This document shows, one piece after another, positions 7,914-16,286 of a stretch of 64,000 bases of DNA (position 1 is its first letter; the number at the start of each line of letters is the position of its first letter). The notes under the pieces were generated by a model. The model was not told the origin of the DNA and ran no database searches. It saw nothing but the letters and a program-made list of their open reading frames with translations. Source of the DNA: Microbacterium sp. RURRCA19A (GTDB taxonomy: Bacteria > Actinomycetota > Actinomycetes > Actinomycetales > Microbacteriaceae). Location: assembly GCF_900156455.1 (NCBI RefSeq), contig NZ_FTNQ01000001.1, positions 1,054,001 through 1,118,000 on the forward strand, in the 5' to 3' direction. The position numbers and the translations under genes were made by a program.

Positions 7914-9425
7914 ATGCTGCGCCGAACCGCCGTCGCCACGAGCGCCCTCCTCCTCGGAGCACTCCTGTTCACCTCGTGCACCGGCACGTCGACCACGCCC
8001 GGCCCGACCGGCGCGCCCGACGCGAACGCGACCCTGAACGTCCGGCTGTCGCTCGAGCCGTCCAACCTCGACATCCGGCGCACGAGCGGCGCCGCCCTCG
8101 ACCAGGCGCTCGTCGACAACGTGTACCAGGGCCTCGTCACCCGCAACGGCGACGACGGCAACGCGATCGTGCCCGAGCTCGCCACGGACTGGACCATCTC
8201 CGCCGACGGACTCACGTACACCTTCACGCTGCGCCAGGGCGTCACGTTCCACGACGGCACCGCGATGACCGCCGACGACGTGGTGTCCTCGCTGCAGACC
8301 GCCAAGGACGACGCCACCGTCCAGAACAGCGCGGACCTGGCCGGGGTGGCATCCATCAGCTCCCCCGATCCGACCACGGTCGTCGTCACGCTCACGCAGC
8401 CGAACATCGACTTCCTGTTCGCCCTCACGGGACGCGCGGGTCTGATCTTCAAGAACAACGACACCACGAACTTCGAGACCGCCACCAACGGCACGGGTCC
8501 GTTCACGGTGTCCGCGTGGAACACCGGTCAGAGCCTCACTCTCACGCGCAACGACGCCTATTGGGGCGAGAAGGCGGGCGTGGCCGAGGTCGTGCTCGAC
8601 TACATCCCCGATCAGAGCGCCGCGATCAACGCCGCGGTGAGCGGCGACGTGGACGTCGCGCTCGAGATCGACCCCGAACTCAAGGGCCAGGTCGACGGCG
8701 TCGCCGGATTCCACATCGAGTCGGGCCTCACCACCGACAAGGGGACGCTGGCGTTCAACAACGCCCGCGCCCCCCTGACCGACCAGCGTGTGCGCGAGGC
8801 GCTCCGCCTGTCGATCGACCACCAGGCGCTCATCGACACCCTCGGCGCCGGCCAGCCGCTCTCCGGCCCGATCCCGCCGCTCGACCCGGGCTACGAAGAC
8901 CTCTCCGGCAGCATCTCGTACAACCCCGACCGGGCACGCGAACTCCTCGCCGAGGCCGGCGCGGAGAACCTGACGCTCACCCTCACCATCCCGAGCGTGT
9001 ACCCGTCCTCGATCCCCACGTTCCTCGTGTCGTCGTTCGCCGACGTGGGCGTGACGCTCAAGGTGAACTCGGTCGACTTCCCGACGTGGCTGAAGAACGT
9101 CTACACCAACCACGACTACGACCTCAGCTTCGTGCGTCACGTCGAGGCCCGCGACTTCGGCAACTTCGCCAACCCGTCGTACTACTTCGGCTACGACAAC
9201 CCCCAGGTGCAGAGCCTCTACGCGCAGGCGCTGGCGACCACCGACGAACAGCAGTCGTCCGACTATCTCGCCGAGGCCGCGCGCATCGTGTCCGATGAGG
9301 ACGCCGCCGACTGGCTGTTCCTCTCGACCCCGCTCACGGCGATCGCGGACAACGTCGCGAACTTCCCGAAGAACTCCCTCAACGTGCGCCTGCCGCTGGC
9401 CGGCGTGACGGTCACGTCGGAGTGA
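7914..9425 (+). CDS. Peptide-type ABC transporter substrate-binding lipoprotein (SBP_bac_5 family)
   Basis: This 503-residue lipoprotein has a short signal peptide ending in a lipobox-like LFTSC (cysteine near residue 23). The mature SBP_bac_5 domain shows LSLEPSNLDIRR, VPELATDWTISADGLTYTFTLRQGVTFHDG and the later EALRLSIDHQALI. Members bind oligopeptides, dipeptides, nickel complexes, glycosides or siderophore-like compounds. I chose the ATG at 7914 because the signal peptide begins there; an in-frame ATG at 7833 would add a non-signal extension. It is the first gene of a five-gene operon with overlapping stops and starts, and a weak iron box lies upstream. Confidence 0.93.
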   Translation: MLRRTAVATSALLLGALLFTSCTGTSTTPGPTGAPDANATLNVRLSLEPSNLDIRRTSGAALDQALVDNVYQGLVTRNGDDGNAIVPELATDWTISADGLTYTFTLRQGVTFHDGTAMTADDVVSSLQTAKDDATVQNSADLAGVASISSPDPTTVVVTLTQPNIDFLFALTGRAGLIFKNNDTTNFETATNGTGPFTVSAWNTGQSLTLTRNDAYWGEKAGVAEVVLDYIPDQSAAINAAVSGDVDVALEIDPELKGQVDGVAGFHIESGLTTDKGTLAFNNARAPLTDQRVREALRLSIDHQALIDTLGAGQPLSGPIPPLDPGYEDLSGSISYNPDRARELLAEAGAENLTLTLTIPSVYPSSIPTFLVSSFADVGVTLKVNSVDFPTWLKNVYTNHDYDLSFVRHVEARDFGNFANPSYYFGYDNPQVQSLYAQALATTDEQQSSDYLAEAARIVSDEDAADWLFLSTPLTAIADNVANFPKNSLNVRLPLAGVTVTSE

Positions 9426-10372
9426 TCCGCTACACGCTGACACGGCTGGGCCTGCTCGTGCTGGGCCTGGCCGTGTCGAGCGTGCTGATCTTCGCGTCGC
9501 TGCGCGTGCTGCCCGGCGACGTCGCCCTCCTCATCGGGGGGACGCAGGCGACGCCCGAGCAGGTCGACGCGCTGCGCGAGAAGCTCGGGCTCACCCTGCC
9601 GCTCTGGCAGCAGTACGGCGACTGGATCGGCGGCGTCCTCCGCGGCGACCTGGGCACGTCGCTCATCACCGGCGTCTCGGTCGGCACGGAGCTCGCCGAC
9701 AAATCCCAGGTCACCGTCCCCCTGGCCGTGATGTCGCTCACGGTGGCCCTCGTGGTGGGGCTGCCCTTCGGCGTGCTGTCCGCGCTCCGGCGCGGGCGCA
9801 CCGACGGCACGGCCCTGAGCGTCGGCGCCCAGGCCGTCGCCGCCGTCCCCGTGGTCTGGGCGGGCATGATGCTCGTCGTCGTGTTCGCCGTGTGGCTGGG
9901 CTGGCTCCCCCCGCAGGGCTTCCCCCGCGCGGGGTGGAACGACCCCGCCGCCGCATTCCGGGCGCTCATCCTGCCCGCGATCACCATCGGCGTCGTCGAG
10001 GGCGCGATGCTGCTGCGCTTCGTCCGCAGCGCGACCCTGCAGGCGATGGGTCAGGACTACGTCCGCACCGCCGCCGCGAAGGGGCTCACCCGCACACGGG
10101 CGCTCGTGCTCCACGGTCTGCCCAATGTCGGGCTCTCGGTCGTCACCGTCCTCGGGCTGCAGATCGCCGGCATCATCGTCGGCGCGGTCGTGATCGAGCA
10201 GCTGTTCACCCTCCCCGGGATCGGACGGATGCTCGTGGCCGACGTTTCGGCACGGGATCTGCCGAAGGTGCAGGGCGAGCTGCTCGCCCTCACCGGCTTC
10301 GTGCTGGTCGTCGGCTTCCTCGTCGACCTCGTGCACCGTCTCCTGGACCCCCGGCAGAGGGAGGCCGCGTGA
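9422..10372 (+). CDS. ABC transporter permease, DppB/OppB type
   Basis: This 316-residue integral membrane protein begins with the DppB-type N-terminus (MIRYTLTRLGLLVLG) and has about six hydrophobic segments. The cytoplasmic EAA loop (RTAAAKGLTRTRALVLHGLPN) contacts the ATPase subunits. The start overlaps the binding-protein stop by four bases. It forms the translocation channel together with the next permease. Confidence 0.93.
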   Translation: MIRYTLTRLGLLVLGLAVSSVLIFASLRVLPGDVALLIGGTQATPEQVDALREKLGLTLPLWQQYGDWIGGVLRGDLGTSLITGVSVGTELADKSQVTVPLAVMSLTVALVVGLPFGVLSALRRGRTDGTALSVGAQAVAAVPVVWAGMMLVVVFAVWLGWLPPQGFPRAGWNDPAAAFRALILPAITIGVVEGAMLLRFVRSATLQAMGQDYVRTAAAKGLTRTRALVLHGLPNVGLSVVTVLGLQIAGIIVGAVVIEQLFTLPGIGRMLVADVSARDLPKVQGELLALTGFVLVVGFLVDLVHRLLDPRQREAA

Positions 10373-11238
10373 GCACGCTGCGACGGCTGTGGGGCATCGG
10401 CACGGGGCGCTTCGGCATCCTGGTGGTCGTCGCCATCGCGCTCACGGCGCTCGTGTCGCTGGCCTGGACACCGTTCGACCCCGCGAGCGTCGACGCGCGC
10501 GCCCGGTGGAGCGACCCGTCGTGGCCGCATCTGCTCGGCACCGACGGGAACGGCCGCGACATCCTGAGTTTGCTCATGGCCGGGGCACGGACGACCCTCG
10601 TCGTCGCCGTGGGCGCGGGCGTCGTGGCGTCGCTGCTCGGTCTCGCCCTCGCCGCCCTGGGTGCTCTGACGGCCCGCTGGGTGCGGGAGAGCGTCGCGGT
10701 GCTCGTGGACATCCTGGTGGCGTTCCCCGTCCTGATCATCGCGATGATGATCAGCGCCGTCTGGGGCGGCTCCCTCGCCGTCGTCATCTGGTCGGTCGGC
10801 ATCGGCTTCGGCGTGAACATCGCGAGGGTGACGCGGCCGGAGCTCCGGCGGGTGCTGCAGAGCGACTTCGTGCTCGCCGGACGCGCGAGCGGACTCACCC
10901 CCGCGCAGAACCTCTGGCGGCACCTGCTTCCCAACGTCGCGCCGGTGTTCATCGTGCAGCTGTCGTGGGGCATGGCCGTCGCGGTGCTCGCCGAAGCGGG
11001 GCTGTCGTACCTCGGGTTCGGCGCTCCGATCACGCAACCGTCGTGGGGCGTGCTGCTGAGCGATCTGCAGGCGTACATCTCGGTCCACCCGTTGACGGTG
11101 GTGTGGCCCGGCCTCGCGATCACGCTCACGGTACTAGGGCTGAACCTCCTCGGTGACGCGCTGCGGGAAGCGGCCGACCCGACGCTCGCCGAGCGGGCAC
11201 CTCAGGCGCGCACGCACGTTCCGGGGGTGGTCGCGTGA
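10369..11238 (+). CDS. ABC transporter permease, DppC/OppC type
   Basis: The 289-residue membrane protein shows the DppC hallmarks: HLLGTDGNGRDILSLLMAGARTTL near the N-terminus, and an EAA-like loop (FVLAGRASGLTPAQNLWRHLLPN) in the middle. The GTG at 10369 overlaps the upstream stop by four bases. It is the second half of the membrane channel of this importer. Confidence 0.93.
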   Translation: MSTLRRLWGIGTGRFGILVVVAIALTALVSLAWTPFDPASVDARARWSDPSWPHLLGTDGNGRDILSLLMAGARTTLVVAVGAGVVASLLGLALAALGALTARWVRESVAVLVDILVAFPVLIIAMMISAVWGGSLAVVIWSVGIGFGVNIARVTRPELRRVLQSDFVLAGRASGLTPAQNLWRHLLPNVAPVFIVQLSWGMAVAVLAEAGLSYLGFGAPITQPSWGVLLSDLQAYISVHPLTVVWPGLAITLTVLGLNLLGDALREAADPTLAERAPQARTHVPGVVA

Positions 11239-12041
11239 GCCTCGAGGTGGAGGACCTGCGCATCGAGATCGGCGGTCGAGCGGTCGTCGACGGGGTGAGC
11301 TTCGTCGTTCCGGACGGCGCACGCGTCGGAATCATCGGCGAGTCCGGTTCGGGCAAGTCCCTGACGGCGCTCGCTCTCCTGGGACTTCTCCCGGATGCCG
11401 CGACCGCGACCGGCAGCATCCGGTGGGACGGCCGTGAGATCCTCGGACTCCCCGACCGCGAACTCGCGCGGCTGCGCGGCGACGACATCGGCATCGTCTT
11501 CCAGGAGCCGCGGACGGCCCTGAACCCCATCCGCACCGTCGGTCGCCAGATCGGCGAGTCGATCCGCATCCACGAGGGCGTATCGAGGCGAGAGGCGCTC
11601 CGACGCGCCGTCGCCGAGGCCGACCGCGTCGCGCTGCCCGATCCCGCGCGGATCGTGTCGCGCTACCCGCACCAGCTCTCCGGCGGTCAGCGGCAGCGCG
11701 TGGCGATCGCGATGGCGCTCGCGTGCCGTCCCCGGCTGTTGATCGCCGACGAACCGACCACCGCCCTCGACGTGACGATCCAGGCCGGCATCTTGTCCCT
11801 CCTGCGATCGCTGGTCCAAGATGCCGGGATGTCGCTGGTGTTCATCACCCACGACCTCGCCGTCCTCGCGCAGGTCGCGACCCACGCGATCGTCCTGGAG
11901 CACGGACGCGTCGTCGAGGAGGGCGCGGTGGGAGACCTGCTGCGCTCCCCCTCTTCGCCCGTCACGCGGGCGCTGCTGCGGGACGCGACCGCGACGCTCT
12001 GGCGTCCGGAGGTCCGACGCGACGAGGAGGACGCGCCGTGA
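11235..12041 (+). CDS. ABC transporter ATP-binding protein, DppD-like
   Basis: The 268-residue ATPase has Walker A GESGSGKS (35-42), Q-loop Gln90, signature LSGGQRQR, Walker B LLIADEPT and a switch histidine in FITHDLAV. It is shorter than typical DppD/OppD proteins and I see no C-terminal Cys cluster of the oligopeptide type. Its GTG start overlaps the DppC-like stop. It powers the importer together with the next gene. Confidence 0.93.
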   Translation: MSLEVEDLRIEIGGRAVVDGVSFVVPDGARVGIIGESGSGKSLTALALLGLLPDAATATGSIRWDGREILGLPDRELARLRGDDIGIVFQEPRTALNPIRTVGRQIGESIRIHEGVSRREALRRAVAEADRVALPDPARIVSRYPHQLSGGQRQRVAIAMALACRPRLLIADEPTTALDVTIQAGILSLLRSLVQDAGMSLVFITHDLAVLAQVATHAIVLEHGRVVEEGAVGDLLRSPSSPVTRALLRDATATLWRPEVRRDEEDAP

Positions 12042-12829
12042 GCGACGTGATCGTGCACGCCCGGGGCCTCTCCCGCACGTATCTGACGCCCCGTTCCCGC
12101 GGGTTCGGCCGCGCCGAGCGCACCCCGGGGCTGCAGGATGTCGACCTCTCCGTCCGGGCGGGCTCGGCGGTCGGGATCATCGGCGAGTCGGGGTCGGGGA
12201 AATCGACCCTCGTGCGGCTCCTGCTCGGACTGGACACCCCCACGTCCGGCGCGGTCGAGGTGGAGGGACGCTCCGTCGACGCGCGCGGCTCGGCCCGGTC
12301 GCTGCACTGGCTGCGGCGGACCACAGGGGTCGTGTTCCAGGACCCGTACGCGTCGCTGGACCCCCGCATGAGCGTCGGACGCATCGTCGGGGAACCGCTG
12401 CGGGCGCTCGGCATCGAGGGCGATCGGCGCGCGCGGGTGCGCGAGGTCCTGCAGCAGGTCGGCCTGGATCGGGATGCCGCCGACCGCTTCCCGCACCAGT
12501 TCTCGGGCGGCCAGCGTCAGCGCATCGCCCTGGCCCGCGCGATCGTGCACCGCCCGCGCATCCTCGTCGGCGACGAACCCCTGTCGGCGCTGGACGTGAC
12601 GGTGCGCGCGCAGATCCTGCGTCTCCTCGCCGAGCTGCGCGCCGAACAGCAGCTCACGCTCGTGCTCGTGTCGCACGACATCGGCGTGGTCCAGAACGTG
12701 TGCGACGAGGTCGTCGTGATGAAGGACGGCCGGGTCGTCGAGCAGGGGCCCACCGAGAAGGTGCTCCTGCAGCCGCAGGCGGCCTATACGCGGCAGCTGC
12801 TTGCGTCGGTTCCGACGCTGCCCGCGTAG
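12038..12829 (+). CDS. ABC transporter ATP-binding protein, DppF-like
   Basis: The 263-residue ATPase carries Walker A GESGSGKS, Q-loop VFQDPYASLDPRM (the DppF/OppF form), signature FSGGQRQR, Walker B ILVGDEPLSALD and LVSHDIG. The Walker B region reads GDEP rather than ADEP, which is common in this subfamily. It is the last gene of the importer operon, with a 4-bp overlap to the previous ATPase and a 49-bp gap before the M4 peptidase gene. Confidence 0.93.
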   Translation: MSDVIVHARGLSRTYLTPRSRGFGRAERTPGLQDVDLSVRAGSAVGIIGESGSGKSTLVRLLLGLDTPTSGAVEVEGRSVDARGSARSLHWLRRTTGVVFQDPYASLDPRMSVGRIVGEPLRALGIEGDRRARVREVLQQVGLDRDAADRFPHQFSGGQRQRIALARAIVHRPRILVGDEPLSALDVTVRAQILRLLAELRAEQQLTLVLVSHDIGVVQNVCDEVVVMKDGRVVEQGPTEKVLLQPQAAYTRQLLASVPTLPA

Positions 12830-12878
12830 TCCTCCGCAAGGGATGCCGCGTGTCGGTGGCCCGCGTTAGCCTCGCCGC

Positions 12879-13937
12879 ATGACCCCCGGCATCGTTCCCC
12901 CCTTTCTCCTGGATCGGCTCGCGTCCACCGACGATCCACGCCTCGCCCGCGCGGCCGCCGCCGCACGCAAGACCCTCACCGTCCCGCGACCCGCGCGCCC
13001 CGTCCGCACGCGGCTGCGTCTCTCGGTCGACGCCGGCGCCCTCGTAGCCGAGGCCGCCGCGGCGCCCGACCGCGTGATCTCGGATGCCGCGAACACCGAG
13101 CGGCTGCCGGGTCGCCGCGTGCGCACCGAAGACGACGCGGCGACCGGCGACCGCTCGGTCGACGAGGCGTACGACGGCCTCGGCGCGACGTTCGACTTCT
13201 TCTGGGACGCCTTCGCGCGCGACGGCATCGACGGAGCGGGCGGCTCGCTGCTGGCGACCGTCCACTTCGGCGAGGACTACGACAACGCGTTCTGGAACGG
13301 TGAGCGCATGGTCTTCGGCGACGGCGACGGCGACGTGTTCACCGGGTTCACCCGGTCGCTCAGCGTCATCGCGCACGAGCTCGGCCACGGGGTGACCGAG
13401 GCCGCCGGAGGCCTGGAGTACCAAGGCCAGTCGGGGGCGCTGAACGAGTCGCTGTCGGACGTGTTCGGGGTGCTGGCCGAGCAGCACGCCCTCGGCCAGA
13501 CCGCCGATCAGGCCACGTGGCTCGTGGGCGCGGGCATCTTCGCCGACGCCGTGCAGGGCACGGCCCTCCGCTCGATGTCGGCACCGGGCACCGCGTATGA
13601 CGACGACGTGCTGGGCAAGGATCCGCAGCCCGGGCACCTGCGCGACTACGTCGAGACCAGCGACGACAACGGCGGCGTCCACATCAACTCCGGCATCCCG
13701 AACCGCGCGTTCTTCCTCGTCGCGAAGCGGCTGGGCGGGTTCGCGTGGGAGCACGCGGGGCTGATCTGGTACCGGACGCTGACCTCCGGCTCACTGTCCC
13801 CCACCGCCGACTTCGCGGCGTTCGCGGCCGCCACCGTCGCCACCGCGGCCGCGGAGTACGGTGAGAAGTCGGAGGAGGTCGACGCCGTCCGCGCCGCGTG
13901 GGCCGGGGTGGGCGTCGCAGAGGATGCCGGAGCCTGA
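12879..13937 (+). CDS. M4 metallopeptidase, protealysin type (cytoplasmic precursor)
   Basis: The 352-residue thermolysin-family peptidase has HELGH (166-170), the second zinc-ligand motif NESLSD (189-194) and the substrate-binding histidine in VHINSGIPN. There is no signal peptide or long FTP propeptide. The short N-terminus contains IVPPFLLDRLA, the conserved motif of protealysin-type propeptides, which are cleaved autocatalytically. The protein should therefore be made in the cytoplasm and matured by removal of about 40-50 residues. A TAGCCT -10 box (12867-12872) is six bases before the ATG, implying a leaderless mRNA. The emfourin gene overlaps its 3' end. Confidence 0.92.
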   Translation: MTPGIVPPFLLDRLASTDDPRLARAAAAARKTLTVPRPARPVRTRLRLSVDAGALVAEAAAAPDRVISDAANTERLPGRRVRTEDDAATGDRSVDEAYDGLGATFDFFWDAFARDGIDGAGGSLLATVHFGEDYDNAFWNGERMVFGDGDGDVFTGFTRSLSVIAHELGHGVTEAAGGLEYQGQSGALNESLSDVFGVLAEQHALGQTADQATWLVGAGIFADAVQGTALRSMSAPGTAYDDDVLGKDPQPGHLRDYVETSDDNGGVHINSGIPNRAFFLVAKRLGGFAWEHAGLIWYRTLTSGSLSPTADFAAFAAATVATAAAEYGEKSEEVDAVRAAWAGVGVAEDAGA

Positions 13938-14244
13938 GGCCGCAGACGACCGTATGGTCATCGTCGTGGTGCGCTCGGGCGGCCTCGCCGGTCTGACGAA
14001 GCAGTGGCGGACCGAGCCCGAACCCGACCGTCGACCGCACTGGCGTCGGCTCGTCGAGAGCTGCCCGTGGGACGCTCCCCCGCCGTCCACTCGAGGCGCC
14101 GACCGGTTCCAGTGGCGTATCGAAGTGCTCGACGGGGCGTCCACCGCCCACCGTGCACAGCTGGGCGACGGGCAGATGGCGGGTCCGTGGCGGGAACTCG
14201 TCGACGAGGTGCGCCAGTCCGCCGCGCCGACGCGCCCGCACTGA
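13924..14244 (+). CDS. Emfourin-like protealysin inhibitor
   Basis: The protein of about 106 residues contains MVIVVVRSGGLAGLTKQW, matching the core of emfourin, the proteinaceous inhibitor encoded beside protealysin in Serratia. The gene overlaps the M4 gene by 14 bases when the ATG at 13924 is used. A second in-frame ATG at 13954 would begin exactly at the conserved strand and give 96 residues; neither start has a clear ribosome site. Adjacent protease-inhibitor genes fit a system keeping intracellular M4 activity in check. Function is inferred from family and context. Confidence 0.8.
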   Translation: MPEPEAADDRMVIVVVRSGGLAGLTKQWRTEPEPDRRPHWRRLVESCPWDAPPPSTRGADRFQWRIEVLDGASTAHRAQLGDGQMAGPWRELVDEVRQSAAPTRPH

Positions 14245-14310
14245 TGCGGCGGCGCCGCCGCGCTGCTGCGCCCCACGCCTGACGGGCACGCCGCCCCGAG
14301 GAGTCTTCGC

Positions 14311-14931
14311 TCAGCCGAACAGCTTCCGGCGCTTCTTCTTCGACGGGATGCTCTTCTGGAGGTAGACGACGCCGAGCCACCGGCCGAACTTGAAGCCCAC
14401 GCGCCCCATGCGACCGACCTCCGTGAAGCCGAGCTTCTCGTGCAGCGCGATCGACGCCTCCGCTCCCTTGTCGCTGATCGCCGCGACCATCTCCCGGATC
14501 CCCTTCTGCGCGCACGCGTCGATGAGTGCCTCGAGGAGGGCGCGTCCGAGTCCCTTCCCGGAGGCCGCCTGGCCCAGATAGATCGAGTTCTCGACCGTGT
14601 AGCGGTAGGCCGACTTGGACTGCCACGGCTGCACCAGCGCGTAGCCGAGGATCTGCCCGCTCGGCGCCTGAGCGACGAGAAACGGCAGGTCGATCTGCTT
14701 CAGCTTCGTGTACTTCTCGCGCCACTTCGCGATCGACCACGGCTTCTCGTCGAAGGTCACGACGGAGTTGCGCACGTAGTAGTTGTAGATCTCGCGGATG
14801 TCGGGGATGTCACCCTCAGTCGCGGGGCGGATCTCGTACGAGAACGGCCGTTCGACCTCCGGGGCTCGCCGCAGGTGCGCGGGCAACCGTCGGCGGCTCT
14901 TCTCGTACTCCTCTTCCAGCACGGACGCCAC
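14311..14931 (-). CDS. GNAT N-acetyltransferase, phosphinothricin-acetyltransferase-like
   Basis: This 206-residue protein has a GNAT domain from about residue 30, with IRPATEGDIPDIREIYNYYV, the acetyl-CoA loop region QAASGKGLGRALLEALI and a terminal LHEKLGFTEVGRMGRVGFKFGRWL. This pattern matches the PAT/Bar-type subfamily that acetylates phosphinothricin, methionine sulfone or related amino acids. A basic tail (KKKRRKLFG) ends the protein. It is transcribed alone, convergent with the emfourin gene. Confidence 0.85.
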   Translation of the reverse strand: MASVLEEEYEKSRRRLPAHLRRAPEVERPFSYEIRPATEGDIPDIREIYNYYVRNSVVTFDEKPWSIAKWREKYTKLKQIDLPFLVAQAPSGQILGYALVQPWQSKSAYRYTVENSIYLGQAASGKGLGRALLEALIDACAQKGIREMVAAISDKGAEASIALHEKLGFTEVGRMGRVGFKFGRWLGVVYLQKSIPSKKKRRKLFG

Positions 14932-15030
14932 TCTACGGGGGCGCCGGTTTCCGGCGCGTAACCGCGTCGCCGACGTCCCGCGGCGCGGATCGCGGTGTCC
15001 GCTGTCGGGGGCTCTCGTCCCGCCGAGCGC

Positions 15031-15717
15031 TCAGCCGGGCAGGCGCCAGTCCACGGGCGCGGCGCCCTGCTCCTCGAGCAGCGTGTTCACACGGGAGAAC
15101 GGGCGGGAGCCGAAGAACCCACGGCTCGCCGAGAGCGGCGACGGATGCGCCGAGGAGACGATCGCGGTGTCGCCGAGGAGCGGCGTGAGGTTCGCGGCAT
15201 CCCTCCCCCACAGCACCGCGACGAGAGGAGTCCCGCGCGCGACGAGACGGCGGATGGCGTGCTCCGTGACACGTTCCCATCCCCAGCCGCGGTGCGAGGC
15301 GGGTGCTCCCGGCGCCACGGTCAGGACCCTGTTCAGCAGCATGACGCCCTGCGCGGCCCAGGGCGAGAGATCACCGTGGGGGGCCGGCGGGATACCGAGA
15401 TCCTCCGACAGTTCGCGATAGATGTTCGACAGGCTCCGCGGCAGCGGGCGCACGTGCGGGTCCACGGCGAACGACAGCCCGATCGGGTGGCCCGGGGTCG
15501 GGTACGGGTCCTGGCCGACGATGAGCACGCGCACCGCGTCGATCGGCGTACGGAACGCCCGGAGCACGAGGTCGCCCGCCGGGAGATAGGGTCGCCCCTC
15601 CGCCCGCAGCCGCTCACCGATCGCAGCGATGTCGCCCGCCACGGGCATCAGCGGATCGATCCACGAGGGGTCGATCAGGCCGGCATCGGCGAGTTCGGCG
15701 AGCGACTTCGCCGTCAC
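15031..15717 (-). CDS. ung: Uracil-DNA glycosylase (family 1)
   Basis: The 228-residue enzyme carries both family 1 motifs: GQDPYPTPG (68-76), with the catalytic Asp, and HPSPLSA (191-197), the DNA-intercalation loop. It removes uracil from DNA to start base-excision repair. The length is normal. The GTG start at 15717 overlaps the stop of the upstream phosphoribosyltransferase gene by four bases, so the two are co-transcribed. Confidence 0.97.
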   Translation of the reverse strand: MTAKSLAELADAGLIDPSWIDPLMPVAGDIAAIGERLRAEGRPYLPAGDLVLRAFRTPIDAVRVLIVGQDPYPTPGHPIGLSFAVDPHVRPLPRSLSNIYRELSEDLGIPPAPHGDLSPWAAQGVMLLNRVLTVAPGAPASHRGWGWERVTEHAIRRLVARGTPLVAVLWGRDAANLTPLLGDTAIVSSAHPSPLSASRGFFGSRPFSRVNTLLEEQGAAPVDWRLPG

Positions 15718-16208
15718 GCGGCGTCTTCCTCGTGCACCGATCCCTGGTGCGACCAGGGGAAGTCGATCCAGAGCGAGGTGTCCTTCCACGAATAGTCCGG
15801 GGCGATGATCGTGGTCGGCTTGGTGTAGATCACCGCGGACCGCGCGTCCGCCCCGTGGCGGTCGAGCAACTTCACCGCGAGGTCGAGCGTGCGTCCGCTG
15901 TCGGCGACGTCGTCGACGAGCAGCACCCGACGCCCCGAGAGGTACGACAGGTCCAGCGCGGGCGGCAGCACCTCGGGGGCGTCCAAGACCGTCCCGATGC
16001 CGGTGTAGAACTCGACGTTCAGCGCGCCGCAGTTCTTCACTCCCAGGCCGTAGGCGATCGCTCCGCCGGGCAGCAGCCCGCCGCGTGCGATCGCGACGAC
16101 CACCTCGGGATGGAATCCGTCGGCGACGATCGCGCGGGAGATGTCGCGCGTCGCATCCCCGAAGTCGTCCCAGGTCAGTCGCTCGCGCTCGTCGGTCGTC
16201 TCCGCCAC
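15714..16208 (-). CDS. Phosphoribosyltransferase family protein (Gpt-like)
   Basis: The 164-residue protein has the PRPP-binding motif [13 protein letters not shown] (95-107) and a PP-loop-like [18 protein letters not shown] (39-56). It resembles xanthine/hypoxanthine phosphoribosyltransferases of the Gpt type, so purine-base salvage is likely but not proven. The GTG at 16208 has a strong GAGAGGGG ribosome site. It is the first gene of an operon with ung. Confidence 0.85.
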   Translation of the reverse strand: MAETTDERERLTWDDFGDATRDISRAIVADGFHPEVVVAIARGGLLPGGAIAYGLGVKNCGALNVEFYTGIGTVLDAPEVLPPALDLSYLSGRRVLLVDDVADSGRTLDLAVKLLDRHGADARSAVIYTKPTTIIAPDYSWKDTSLWIDFPWSHQGSVHEEDAA

Positions 16209-16286
16209 GCGGATCCCCTCTCTTCGTGTGCCTTTCACCCTAGGGTGTCTCCCGGATGCCACCCCGCGCGGTGCTAGCCTCGCGCC

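Noticed and set aside
14246-14261. Perfect palindrome GCGGCGGCGCCGCCGC after the emfourin gene.
   Set aside because: It is simple GC-triplet sequence overlapping the stop codon region and is expected by chance at this GC content. It is too weak to call a terminator.
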